Source of the DNA: Anthropogastromicrobium sp963604075 | Lineage (GTDB): Bacteria > Bacillota > Clostridia > Lachnospirales > Lachnospiraceae | DNA length: 15,819 nucleotides | Assembly (NCBI GenBank): GCA_963604075.1 | Contig: CAVCPW010000133.1 | Span: 1 to 15,819, forward strand | Direction of reading: 5' to 3' | In this document: in pieces, positions 1-6,291 of the stretch | Layout of the letters: each line of letters opens with the position of its first letter | How positions within the stretch are numbered: the first letter of the stretch is position 1 | Made by a program: the position numbers and the translations under genes | Notes under the pieces: generated by a model | What the model was told of the DNA's origin: nothing | The model's database searches: none | Seen by the model: the letters and a program-made list of their open reading frames with translations, nothing else

Positions 1-1
1 G

Positions 2-952
2 GATCTGATGAAAAAGTACGGCATTCCGACTGCGACATACGAGAATTTTAACTCCCCTGAAGCAGCAATTGAATATTTAAAGACCGCAAAGATGCCGATT
101 GTATTAAAGGCAGACGGTCTGGCACTCGGCAAAGGTGTTCTGATCTGCAATACCAGAGAGGAAGCCATGGACGGTGTAAAAACGCTGATGTTAGATAAGC
201 AGTTTGGCTCTGCTGGTGACACGATTGTTGTGGAAGAGTTTATGACCGGAAGAGAGGTTTCTGTTCTTACATTCGTAGATGGAAATACGTACCGTGTTAT
301 GACAAGTGCACAGGATCACAAGCGTGCAAAAGATGGCGATCAGGGACTAAATACCGGTGGTATGGGTACCTTCTCACCAAGCCCGTTCTACACGAGAGAA
401 GTTGATGCTTATTGTAGAGAGCACATCTATCAGCCAACTGTTGATGCGATGCGTGCAGAGGGACGTACCTTCCAGGGAATTATTTTCTTTGGTTTGATGC
501 TGACAGCAGACGGCCCGAAAGTACTTGAATACAATGCAAGATTTGGCGATCCTGAGACACAGGTTGTTCTTCCGCGTATGAAGAATGATATTGTTGATCT
601 GTTTGAGGCTTGCATTGATCAGACATTGGATCAGATTGATCTTCAGTTTGAAGACAATGCGGCAGTATGTGTCGTTCTTGCATCAGATGGTTATCCGGTT
701 CACTACGAAAAGGGTCTTCCTATCTCTGGTCTGGAAGCATTTGAAGGCAAAGATGATTACTTTGTTTTCCATGCCGGAACAAAAAAGCAGAGTGATACCT
801 TTGTGACAAATGGTGGTCGAGTACTTGGCGTGACCGCAACCGGAAAGGATTTGAAGGAAGCGCGCGCAAAAGCTTATGAAGCAACAGAGTGGATTCACTT
901 TGACAATAAATATATGAGACATGATATTGGAAAAGCTATTGACGAGGCATAA
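2..952 (+). CDS. purD: Phosphoribosylamine--glycine ligase (GAR synthetase), 3' part
   Basis: Cytosolic enzyme of the second step of de novo purine synthesis: it joins glycine to 5-phosphoribosylamine with ATP, giving glycinamide ribonucleotide. The frame is open from the first complete codon (position 2), so the Met at 8 is internal. Compared with the usual ~420-430 residues, about 110 N-terminal residues lie outside the window. Visible ATP-grasp landmarks are VLKADGLALGKGV, EEFMTGREVSV, DHKRAKDGDQGLNTGGMG and the family signature NARFGDPETQ, followed by the C-terminal GARS domain ending KAIDEA. A strong terminator follows 15 bases after the stop, so purD is probably the last gene of its unit. 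purH, another gene of the pathway, lies about 2.1 kb downstream behind an unrelated gene. Identification is secure. Confidence 0.97.
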   Translation, partial: DLMKKYGIPTATYENFNSPEAAIEYLKTAKMPIVLKADGLALGKGVLICNTREEAMDGVKTLMLDKQFGSAGDTIVVEEFMTGREVSVLTFVDGNTYRVMTSAQDHKRAKDGDQGLNTGGMGTFSPSPFYTREVDAYCREHIYQPTVDAMRAEGRTFQGIIFFGLMLTADGPKVLEYNARFGDPETQVVLPRMKNDIVDLFEACIDQTLDQIDLQFEDNAAVCVVLASDGYPVHYEKGLPISGLEAFEGKDDYFVFHAGTKKQSDTFVTNGGRVLGVTATGKDLKEARAKAYEATEWIHFDNKYMRHDIGKAIDEA

Positions 953-967
953 TCGAATAAATTGAAT

Positions 968-1010
968 ACAAAAGGGGCATATCAGCTGTAGACAGATATG
1001 CTCCTTTTGT
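968..1010 (+). terminator. Rho-independent terminator after purD
   Basis: A 16-bp stem (968-983 with 995-1010, one G-U pair) has an 11-nt loop. The right arm ends in CTCCTTTTGT and continues into a pyrimidine-rich stretch. The U-rich part lies mostly within the stem, as is common in AT-rich Firmicutes. Confidence 0.85.
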
Positions 1011-1053
1011 GTCCTTCTTCCTTTCAATTCTCTTAACAATTCGCCTAAATCTA

Positions 1054-1082
1054 TTGACAGAACCTGATTTGTGCTTTAGTAT
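1054..1082 (+). promoter_or_regulatory. Sigma-A-type promoter for the membrane-protein gene
   Basis: A consensus -35 TTGACA (1054-1059) is followed by a 17-bp spacer and -10 TAGTAT (1077-1082). It lies after the purD terminator and about 70 bases before the ATG at 1155, so it probably drives the next gene alone. Confidence 0.65.
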
Positions 1083-1141
1083 AAATAAGTACAATAAATG
1101 TTGATATAACATGCAACAGAACGAAAAAGAACAGATGATTT

Positions 1142-1147
1142 GGAGGA
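1142..1147 (+). promoter_or_regulatory. Ribosome binding site that fixes the start at 1155
   Basis: GGAGGA lies 7 nt before ATG 1155. The in-frame TTG at 1140 overlaps this site and cannot use it, so the ATG is the start. Confidence 0.85.
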
Positions 1148-1154
1148 TGTAAAC

Positions 1155-2735
1155 ATGAAACGTTTTGCAGGGCTGTTTATGGCAGCATGCATGACCGTAG
1201 CTGTTCCTGCAGCAACGGTTTGCTATGCGGACGAAGTGGCAACCGAGTCTTCAGCTGAGGCTGGAGCTGTCACAAACGCAGAAGCACAAGATTCTGACAC
1301 CGATAGCCAGGAAGAATTACAGGAAACGCTTGAAAACACAACACAGGAACTGAATATTGCACAGTCACTTGACGGAATTGAACTTCCGGCAAATTCTGAG
1401 CAAATCACTTATACATATCATGGAAACGTTTGCAACGCTGCTAAGACATCGACTGGACTGTATCTGCTTCCGGTTGTTCAGGACGATTCTAGTGTTGTAT
1501 GGTACGTATATAATGAAGAACGTGACGAGGCAATTCCATATGTTGCATTTACCACTGTAAATACTTCTTATGCGATCGTTCTTCCCGACGCTGATGTGAC
1601 TATTCCGAGTGGATATGAGAGTGTAAACATCGACATGAATGGCCGCGTCGTTCCTGCATGGTTTAATTCTGCAGCTGGTGATTCCAACATGTATCTGATC
1701 TATGCAGTTTGCTCTGACGGAAGTGAAGGATTTTATCGTTTTGACGGTACAAACGGAGCATGCCTGCGTTATGTAGCAGATCCGGATGTTGATTTGCAGG
1801 CATCCGCAAGCAGCATGAGTGACGAACTTTCTAGTCTTCAGGACAGCTACAATTCCATGTCTTCTCAGGACAGCGCTGAAATTGAGCGTTTAAACAATTC
1901 TGCAAATCTGCAGCAGCAAAATTATAATAATCTGAAGGATGATGTGAAGAAATACGGTCTGATTGGCGTAGCGGCACTTGGCGTAGTTACACTTCTGATG
2001 CTTATTTTCTTTATCCGCATGATCTCCAAGTCTTCTAAGTTAAAGAAAGCAAAGAAGAGAGTAAGTGAGTTGGAAAACGCAGCAAAAACACGTGCACAGC
2101 AAGCAAGACCAAGAACCGCTGAGCCGTCTGCCAGAAGAGTTCGCAGAGATGATTTCAATGATACCAGAATGACAGGAGGTCGCGATGAGGGAACATCCCG
2201 TGTACGTCGTGTTCCGAAGAACTCTGACAGAGGCTTTGAGCAGAGCACTACAACTTCTAAAGTTACTCGTGTACCAAAGGAGCAGTCTGCAGATCGCAAT
2301 GGTGCAAGACAGAATTCTTCAAGACCTGCACAGTCTAGCCAGACAAGACCAGTAAGAAAGTCAGAGACGACAGACTCAAGACAGCAGCGCCCTGTAAGAT
2401 CGACAAACGATCAAAACAAGCTTAAGCGCCCAGCTAAACCGGCTACTTCCCGTCCATCTAGCGAAACAAAGGTTTTTGATAAGGCTCCGGCAGATGACAC
2501 AGCACGTGTAAGTAATCTTGACGGACTTGATGACGTAAAAACCACTCCTGTAAAGTCAGATCTTGAAGCGGCTGATATTGATAAGATTAGTGAGCAGTTA
2601 AATAACTTCCATGAAACTGAGAGTTCTCCAGTGGAGGATGATTTCATCGAAGTAGAGAGTGCTGCACCAGAGTTTTATACAGATGACAGCTTTGACGATG
2701 ATGATTTCACTTTAACTGATTTCAAGGATATCTAA
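1155..2735 (+). CDS. Uncharacterised single-pass membrane protein with signal peptide, coiled coil and charged cytoplasmic tail
   Basis: I do not recognise a named family. The 526-residue product starts with a clear signal peptide (residues 1-25, cleavage likely after VCYA, before DEVA). An acidic Ser/Glu/Thr-rich stretch follows (about 26-65), then a probably globular extracellular domain (about 70-210) with three Cys and a GFYRFDGTNG segment. Next are a Ser/Gln/Asn-rich predicted coiled coil (about 217-262), one transmembrane helix (about 267-290) and a long tail. The tail is first Arg/Lys-rich (about 290-430), with repeated VRRVPK/VTRVPK and RPVR units, and ends strongly acidic (DDSFDDDDFTLTDFKDI). 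The expected topology is N-terminus outside and about 235 residues in the cytosol. The gene has its own promoter and terminator, so it forms a single unit between purD and purH and need not share their function. An envelope, scaffold or sensing role is possible but unproven. The basic tail could bind nucleic acid, membrane or a partner protein. I am sure of the gene and its topology but not of its function. Confidence 0.85.
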   Translation: MKRFAGLFMAACMTVAVPAATVCYADEVATESSAEAGAVTNAEAQDSDTDSQEELQETLENTTQELNIAQSLDGIELPANSEQITYTYHGNVCNAAKTSTGLYLLPVVQDDSSVVWYVYNEERDEAIPYVAFTTVNTSYAIVLPDADVTIPSGYESVNIDMNGRVVPAWFNSAAGDSNMYLIYAVCSDGSEGFYRFDGTNGACLRYVADPDVDLQASASSMSDELSSLQDSYNSMSSQDSAEIERLNNSANLQQQNYNNLKDDVKKYGLIGVAALGVVTLLMLIFFIRMISKSSKLKKAKKRVSELENAAKTRAQQARPRTAEPSARRVRRDDFNDTRMTGGRDEGTSRVRRVPKNSDRGFEQSTTTSKVTRVPKEQSADRNGARQNSSRPAQSSQTRPVRKSETTDSRQQRPVRSTNDQNKLKRPAKPATSRPSSETKVFDKAPADDTARVSNLDGLDDVKTTPVKSDLEAADIDKISEQLNNFHETESSPVEDDFIEVESAAPEFYTDDSFDDDDFTLTDFKDI

Positions 2736-2767
2736 TTGAACTTTAAATTAAATAAATTAACTTAAGT

Positions 2768-2802
2768 AACAAGGGATTTCGTTTTTAGCGAGATCCCTTG
2801 TT
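2768..2802 (+). terminator. Rho-independent terminator after the membrane-protein gene
   Basis: A 14-bp stem (2768-2781 with 2789-2802, one G-U pair) encloses a 7-nt loop. The right arm ends in CCCTTGTT and runs into TAATC. It sits 32 bases after the stop codon. Confidence 0.8.
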
Positions 2803-2946
2803 TAATCAAAAGCTTTTCCTATCTAAATCTTCCTGAATTTATAAAAATGCAAGTAGTGAAGCGGATTGCTAATATCATTGACAGTGAAAAAGCAATCGAC
2901 AAACCTTGTTCATAAGGCTACTTCTGTGCAAACTATAACTTTCCAC

Positions 2947-2975
2947 TTGCAATATGGTAAGTTTTGTGTAATAAT
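2947..2975 (+). promoter_or_regulatory. Probable promoter for purH and the one-carbon operon
   Basis: TTGCAA (2947-2952), a 17-bp spacer and AATAAT (2970-2975; an overlapping TAATAA is a 16-bp-spacing alternative). It would give a leader of about 80 nt. This is the best match in the spacer, though the -10 register is uncertain. Confidence 0.5.
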
Positions 2976-3060
2976 AAATGCGTTGCGAGCACGATGTATA
3001 GGCACTATGTGCCATAAAAACAAGAGAATTGAATACGCAGTTGAAACGAAGGAGAGAACA

Positions 3061-4626
3061 ATGAGAGCATTAATCAGTGTATCAGACAAAACAGGCGTAG
3101 TAGAATTAGCCAAAGAACTGGAGACGCTTGGAATCGAGCTTATTTCAACAGGAGGAACCTACAAAAAGCTGGCTGAGGCTGGTGTAAAGGCTATGGAGAT
3201 CTCTGATCTTACCGGATTTCCGGAATGTCTTGACGGAAGAGTAAAGACACTTCATCCGGCAGTACATGCAGGTCTGTTAGCAATGCGTTCAAATCCGGAG
3301 CATATGAGACAGCTCAAAGAACTTGGAATTGAGCCGATCGATTTGGTGATTGTAAATCTTTATCCATTCAAGGCAACCATTTTAAAAGACGGCGTTACCA
3401 GAGCCGAGGCTGTTGAGAATATTGATATCGGTGGACCGACCATGCTGCGTGCAGCTGCAAAGAACTATCAGGATGTGGCTGTTGTAACAGACCCAGATGA
3501 TTATGAGAAAGTTCTTGCAGAGCTGAAAGCAGACGGACAGGTAAGTCTGGATACCAAGTTTTATCTGATGCAGAAGGTATTTATGCACACCTCCAGTTAT
3601 GACACTATGATTGCTGATTATCTGAAGAAAGAGCGCGGTGATGATAGCCTGCCACAGACATTGACTATGACCTTTGAAAAGGTTGAGGACATGCGTTACG
3701 GTGAGAATCCTCATCAGAAGGCAGCATTCTATCGCGAGATTGGCAAGAAGAAGGGCTCTCTCGTTGACGCAAAGCAGTTAAACGGAAAAGCACTTTCTTT
3801 TAACAACATCAATGATACAAATGGTGCATTAGAGCTCCTTAAAGAATTCACCGATCCGACCATTGTTGCTTGCAAGCATGGAAATCCGTGTGGTGTCGGC
3901 AGTGCTGATACAATTGAGGAAGCATGGAAGAAGGCATTCGCAGCCGATAAGGTTTCCATCTATGGCGGTATCGTTGTTTCTAACCGTGAGATCAATGAGA
4001 CTATTGCAAAAGACATGAAGTCTATGTTCCTTGAGGTGATCGTCGCTCCTTCCTATACCGAGGGTGCTCTGAAGATGTTAAGCTTCAAGAAGGATGGTTC
4101 AATGAGAAATGTTCGTGTCCTTCAGTTAGATGACATCAGTGAGAAGCAGCCGGCATCAGCACTTGATTTGAAGAAGGTAAATGGTGGTTTGATTGTACAG
4201 AACATCGACAGTAAGCTTCTTGACGGTGATGTAAAAGTTGTTACAGAGAAGGCGCCGACCGAGAAGGAAATGGAAGATTTGCTTTTTGCATGGAAGGTTG
4301 TTAAGTTTGTCAAGTCAAACGGTATCGCAGTTGCAAAGGATTTGCAGTCTGTAGGCATTGGACCTGGCCAGGTAAACCGTGTATGGGCAATCAAGCAGTG
4401 TTTTGAGCATGCAAGCGAGCTGATCGGGCCAGATGCGACAAAGGGCGCTGTACTGGCATCCGATGCGTACTTCCCATTTGCTGATAATGTAGAGGCTGCT
4501 CACCAGGCTGGTATCACTGCGATTATTCAGCCAGGCGGATCCATCCGTGACAAAGAGTGCATCGACAAGTGCAACGAATATGGAATTGCTATGGTGTTCA
4601 CAGGAATGAGACACTTTAAGCACTAA
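3061..4626 (+). CDS. purH: Bifunctional AICAR transformylase / IMP cyclohydrolase
   Basis: Catalyses the last two steps of de novo IMP synthesis in the cytosol: formylation of AICAR with 10-formyl-THF, then ring closure. It has 521 residues, normal for PurH (about 510-530). The N-terminal IMP cyclohydrolase (MGS-like) domain shows SVSDKTG, STGGT, DGRVKTLHP (58-66) and IGGPTMLRAAAKN (123-135). The C-terminal transformylase domain shows MRYGENPHQ (211-219), the catalytic Lys-His pair in CKHGNPCG (272-273) and IGPGQVNRV near residue 440. The usual VHGGILARR is VHAGLLAMR here, a minor variant. The start at 3061 is fixed by AAGGAGA at 3049-3055 and by the conserved MRALISVSDKTG beginning; the longer TTG-initiated frame has no support. 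It heads a probable operon whose next genes can make its cosubstrate 10-formyl-THF. Identification is secure. Confidence 0.97.
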   Translation: MRALISVSDKTGVVELAKELETLGIELISTGGTYKKLAEAGVKAMEISDLTGFPECLDGRVKTLHPAVHAGLLAMRSNPEHMRQLKELGIEPIDLVIVNLYPFKATILKDGVTRAEAVENIDIGGPTMLRAAAKNYQDVAVVTDPDDYEKVLAELKADGQVSLDTKFYLMQKVFMHTSSYDTMIADYLKKERGDDSLPQTLTMTFEKVEDMRYGENPHQKAAFYREIGKKKGSLVDAKQLNGKALSFNNINDTNGALELLKEFTDPTIVACKHGNPCGVGSADTIEEAWKKAFAADKVSIYGGIVVSNREINETIAKDMKSMFLEVIVAPSYTEGALKMLSFKKDGSMRNVRVLQLDDISEKQPASALDLKKVNGGLIVQNIDSKLLDGDVKVVTEKAPTEKEMEDLLFAWKVVKFVKSNGIAVAKDLQSVGIGPGQVNRVWAIKQCFEHASELIGPDATKGAVLASDAYFPFADNVEAAHQAGITAIIQPGGSIRDKECIDKCNEYGIAMVFTGMRHFKH

Positions 4627-4643
4627 ATAAAAAAGAAAGTACC

Positions 4644-4677
4644 AAGGGAGGTGCTGCGAACAAGCAGCATCTCCTTT
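4644..4677 (+). terminator. Hairpin between purH and fchA, possible weak terminator or processing site
   Basis: A 14-bp stem (4644-4657 with 4664-4677, two G-U pairs) has a 6-nt loop GAACAA. Only TTTCTG follows, so there is no proper U-run, and the fchA ribosome binding site comes directly after. It more likely causes partial read-through or mRNA processing than a full stop. Confidence 0.5.
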
Positions 4678-4698
4678 CTGCAAAGGAACATGTAACAT

Positions 4699-5307
4699 AT
4701 GGAAAATTTGAGTTTAAAAGAGTTTGCAGCGGCGCTCTCCCAAAAAGAAGCAGTACCGGGCGGTGGCGGTGCAAGTGCCTGCGCTGGTTCTTACGGCTGT
4801 GCCTTAGGAATTATGGCGTGTGCGCTAACCCACGGAAAGAAAAAATATGCCTGCTACGAGGAAGATTTAAGCAGAATTGAAGGTGAGTTGGCACACTGCA
4901 GGGACACACTTCTTAACTGTATCAATGAGGATGCGAAAGGCTTTCTTCCGCTTTCAAAAGCGTATGGATTGCCAAAAGACACTCCAGAGCAAAGGTTAAA
5001 AAAAGAAAAGATTTTAGAGGATGCATTATATCATGCAAGCCTTACTCCAATGAAAGTTGTAAAAGAATCAGCACGTGCGATGCTGTTGTTAGACGAGCTT
5101 TCAGGCAAGTGCTCAAAACTGATTCTAAGCGATGTTGTCACGGGTGCTGCACTGATTTTAGCCTCTGCCCGCGGTGGTTTTATCAATGTAGAAGCTAATA
5201 CCGGGCTGATGAAAAATACAGAACTTGCGCAAAAACTTGATGTGGAAGCATCTGAACTTCTTTCTCAGACAATACAGCTTCATGATCGCATAAGTCAGAT
5301 GGCATAA
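4699..5307 (+). CDS. fchA: Methenyl-THF cyclohydrolase, formiminotransferase-cyclodeaminase (FTCD_C) family
   Basis: The family comprises cyclodeaminases and cyclohydrolases acting on formimino- or methenyl-tetrahydrofolate. Single-domain members beside folate genes act as methenyl-THF cyclohydrolase, forming 10-formyl-THF. The 202 residues match the family length. Visible features are a Gly-rich loop PGGGGASA (20-27), the helix GCALGIMACALTHGKKKY and the conserved acidic motif NEDAKGF with Asp78 in the position of the cyclodeaminase catalytic Asp. LPKDTPEQR and a long helical C-terminal half follow. No formiminotransferase domain is present and no histidine-degradation genes are nearby, which favours the cyclohydrolase role. 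The ribosome binding site is AAAGGA (4682-4687), 11 nt before the ATG. folD follows after 105 bases. Since that FolD lacks its cyclohydrolase residues, FchA may supply the activity for the cell. The exact reaction is inferred from family and context. Confidence 0.85.
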   Translation: MENLSLKEFAAALSQKEAVPGGGGASACAGSYGCALGIMACALTHGKKKYACYEEDLSRIEGELAHCRDTLLNCINEDAKGFLPLSKAYGLPKDTPEQRLKKEKILEDALYHASLTPMKVVKESARAMLLLDELSGKCSKLILSDVVTGAALILASARGGFINVEANTGLMKNTELAQKLDVEASELLSQTIQLHDRISQMA

Positions 5308-5352
5308 TGATATAATCTGAATAAATCTCAGATTAAGAAACTAAAATCTATA

Positions 5353-5382
5353 TTGATTAACTGATGAATTAACAGATATAAG
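5353..5382 (+). promoter_or_regulatory. Possible internal promoter upstream of folD
   Basis: TTGATT (5353-5358), an 18-bp spacer and TATAAG (5377-5382) lie in the 105-base fchA-folD gap, about 30 bases before the start codon. It is a weak match in AT-rich DNA, which also holds a 7-bp hairpin (5314-5320 with 5328-5334). Confidence 0.35.
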
Positions 5383-5412
5383 TTATTTTGAATTAGAAAA
5401 GGAAGTGTGTTT

Positions 5413-6291
5413 ATGCAACTTTTAAAAGGTGCGCCTGTCGCAGCAGCGATTCGCGATGAAATAAAGAAAGAACTGGAAGGATGGGAGAGTAAGCCTTGTC
5501 TTGCCATCATTCGAGTAGGTGAGAAGGAAGAGGATCTTTCCTATGAGCGCAGTGCCATTAAGCGAATGAACGGTATCGGAATCGAAACAAAGCTATTTGC
5601 TTTTCCGGCGGATATTTCGATGGAAGCATTTTCCAAAGAATTTGCATCCATCAACGCAGATCCGTCTGTTGATGGCATTTTGCTGTTTCGCCCACTTCCG
5701 TCTCAGCTTGATGAGGCAGTGATTGTCGAGTCTATCGATCCCCAAAAGGATGTAGACGGCATTTCAAGTCGTGCACTTGGTAAGTTATTTTCTGGTGACA
5801 AAAGGGCTTTTGCTCCTTGTACTGCACAGGCTGTCATGGAAATTCTTCATTTTTATGGCATTGAGCCGCAGGGAAAGCGTGCAGTCGTTTTAGGTCGCAG
5901 TCTCGTCGTTGGAAAGCCACTTTCCATACTCTTATTAAACGAAAATGCAACTGTAACCATCTGCCATTCTCGCACTGTTTCTCTGCCGGATGTTTGCCGC
6001 GAAGCTGATATCCTAGTTACCGCAATTGGCAAGGCAAAGTGGGTGGATGAGCATTTTGTATCAGAAAACTCTATTGTGATTGATGTTGGAATCAATGTCG
6101 ATGAGAATGGAAAGCTCTGCGGAGACGTAAATTTTGACCAAATCGAAGATCATGTTTTGATGGCGACTCCAGTACCTGGTGGCGTTGGAGCCGTAACGAC
6201 TGCTGTACTGGCAAAGCACGTATTTGAGGCAGCAAAGAGACGCAGCGCTGCAAACAGTAAAGGAGGCACAAATGGGCTTTCTGCCGATTAA
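5413..6291 (+). CDS. folD: FolD-family methylene-THF dehydrogenase, probably lacking cyclohydrolase activity
   Basis: FolD normally oxidises 5,10-methylene-THF with NAD(P)+ and then hydrolyses methenyl-THF to 10-formyl-THF. The 292 residues are of normal length. Conserved parts are Tyr44, the folate-site KDVDG (112-116; Asp115 aligns with E. coli Asp121), the Rossmann motif GRSLVVGKP (161-169), the CHSRT segment and TPVPGGVGAVT (252-262). A gap-free alignment to E. coli FolD, recalled from memory, from Tyr44 to the DGIL block shows two key changes. The catalytic lysine (E. coli Lys54, human Lys56) is Ala48, and the glutamine that tunes it (E. coli Gln98, human Gln100) is Phe92, because the usual VQLPLP is LFRPLP. 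PCTP is also PCTA. It therefore looks like a dehydrogenase-only member, with fchA next door supplying the hydrolase. ATG 5413 is chosen over GTG 5407 because GGAAG at 5401-5405 is 7 nt from the ATG and 1 nt from the GTG. The 3' end overlaps ygiQ by 20 bases. Confidence 0.93.
   Translation: MQLLKGAPVAAAIRDEIKKELEGWESKPCLAIIRVGEKEEDLSYERSAIKRMNGIGIETKLFAFPADISMEAFSKEFASINADPSVDGILLFRPLPSQLDEAVIVESIDPQKDVDGISSRALGKLFSGDKRAFAPCTAQAVMEILHFYGIEPQGKRAVVLGRSLVVGKPLSILLLNENATVTICHSRTVSLPDVCREADILVTAIGKAKWVDEHFVSENSIVIDVGINVDENGKLCGDVNFDQIEDHVLMATPVPGGVGAVTTAVLAKHVFEAAKRRSAANSKGGTNGLSAD
6259..6266 (+). promoter_or_regulatory. ygiQ ribosome binding site inside the folD 3' end
   Basis: A full AAAGGAGG lies 5 nt before ATG 6272, within the last codons of folD. 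It selects that ATG over the upstream in-frame start at 6224 and suggests translational coupling. Confidence 0.85.

Larger units (their letters stand above)
2736..3060 (+). other. 325-base spacer between the membrane-protein gene and purH
   Basis: It holds a terminator (2768-2802) in its first quarter and a likely purH promoter (about 2947-2975). Between them is AT-rich sequence with no gene that I can support. A short hairpin (GGCAC 3001-3005 with GTGCC 3009-3013) lies in the purH leader. The purH frame happens to be open through part of this spacer but has no ribosome binding site upstream. I see no purine riboswitch core. Confidence 0.7.

Noticed and set aside
683..1039. 118-codon open frame on the - strand
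   Set aside because: It overlaps the 3' end of purD and the terminator, has no ribosome binding site I can see and no recognisable protein features.
1140..1154. TTG start five codons upstream for the membrane protein
   Set aside because: The TTG overlaps the GGAGGA ribosome binding site used by ATG 1155, and the signal peptide begins properly at that ATG.
2935..2980. TATAA...ATATGG pattern resembling the start of a purine riboswitch upstream of purH
   Set aside because: The invariant core (GTNTCTACC and the matching second hairpin loop) is absent, and the spacing is wrong.
2866..3060. Longer purH reading frame beginning at a TTG at 2866
   Set aside because: The extra 65 residues match no PurH sequence, have no ribosome binding site, and cover the likely promoter. 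AAGGAGA just before 3061 and the conserved MRALISVSDKTG mark the real start.
5311..5316. TATAAT after fchA
   Set aside because: The sequence 17 bp upstream is GCATAA inside fchA, not a -35, and the box lies in a small AT-rich hairpin.
5407..5412. GTG start for folD
   Set aside because: It is 1 nt from the ribosome binding site; ATG 5413 has a normal 7-nt spacing and the family N-terminus.
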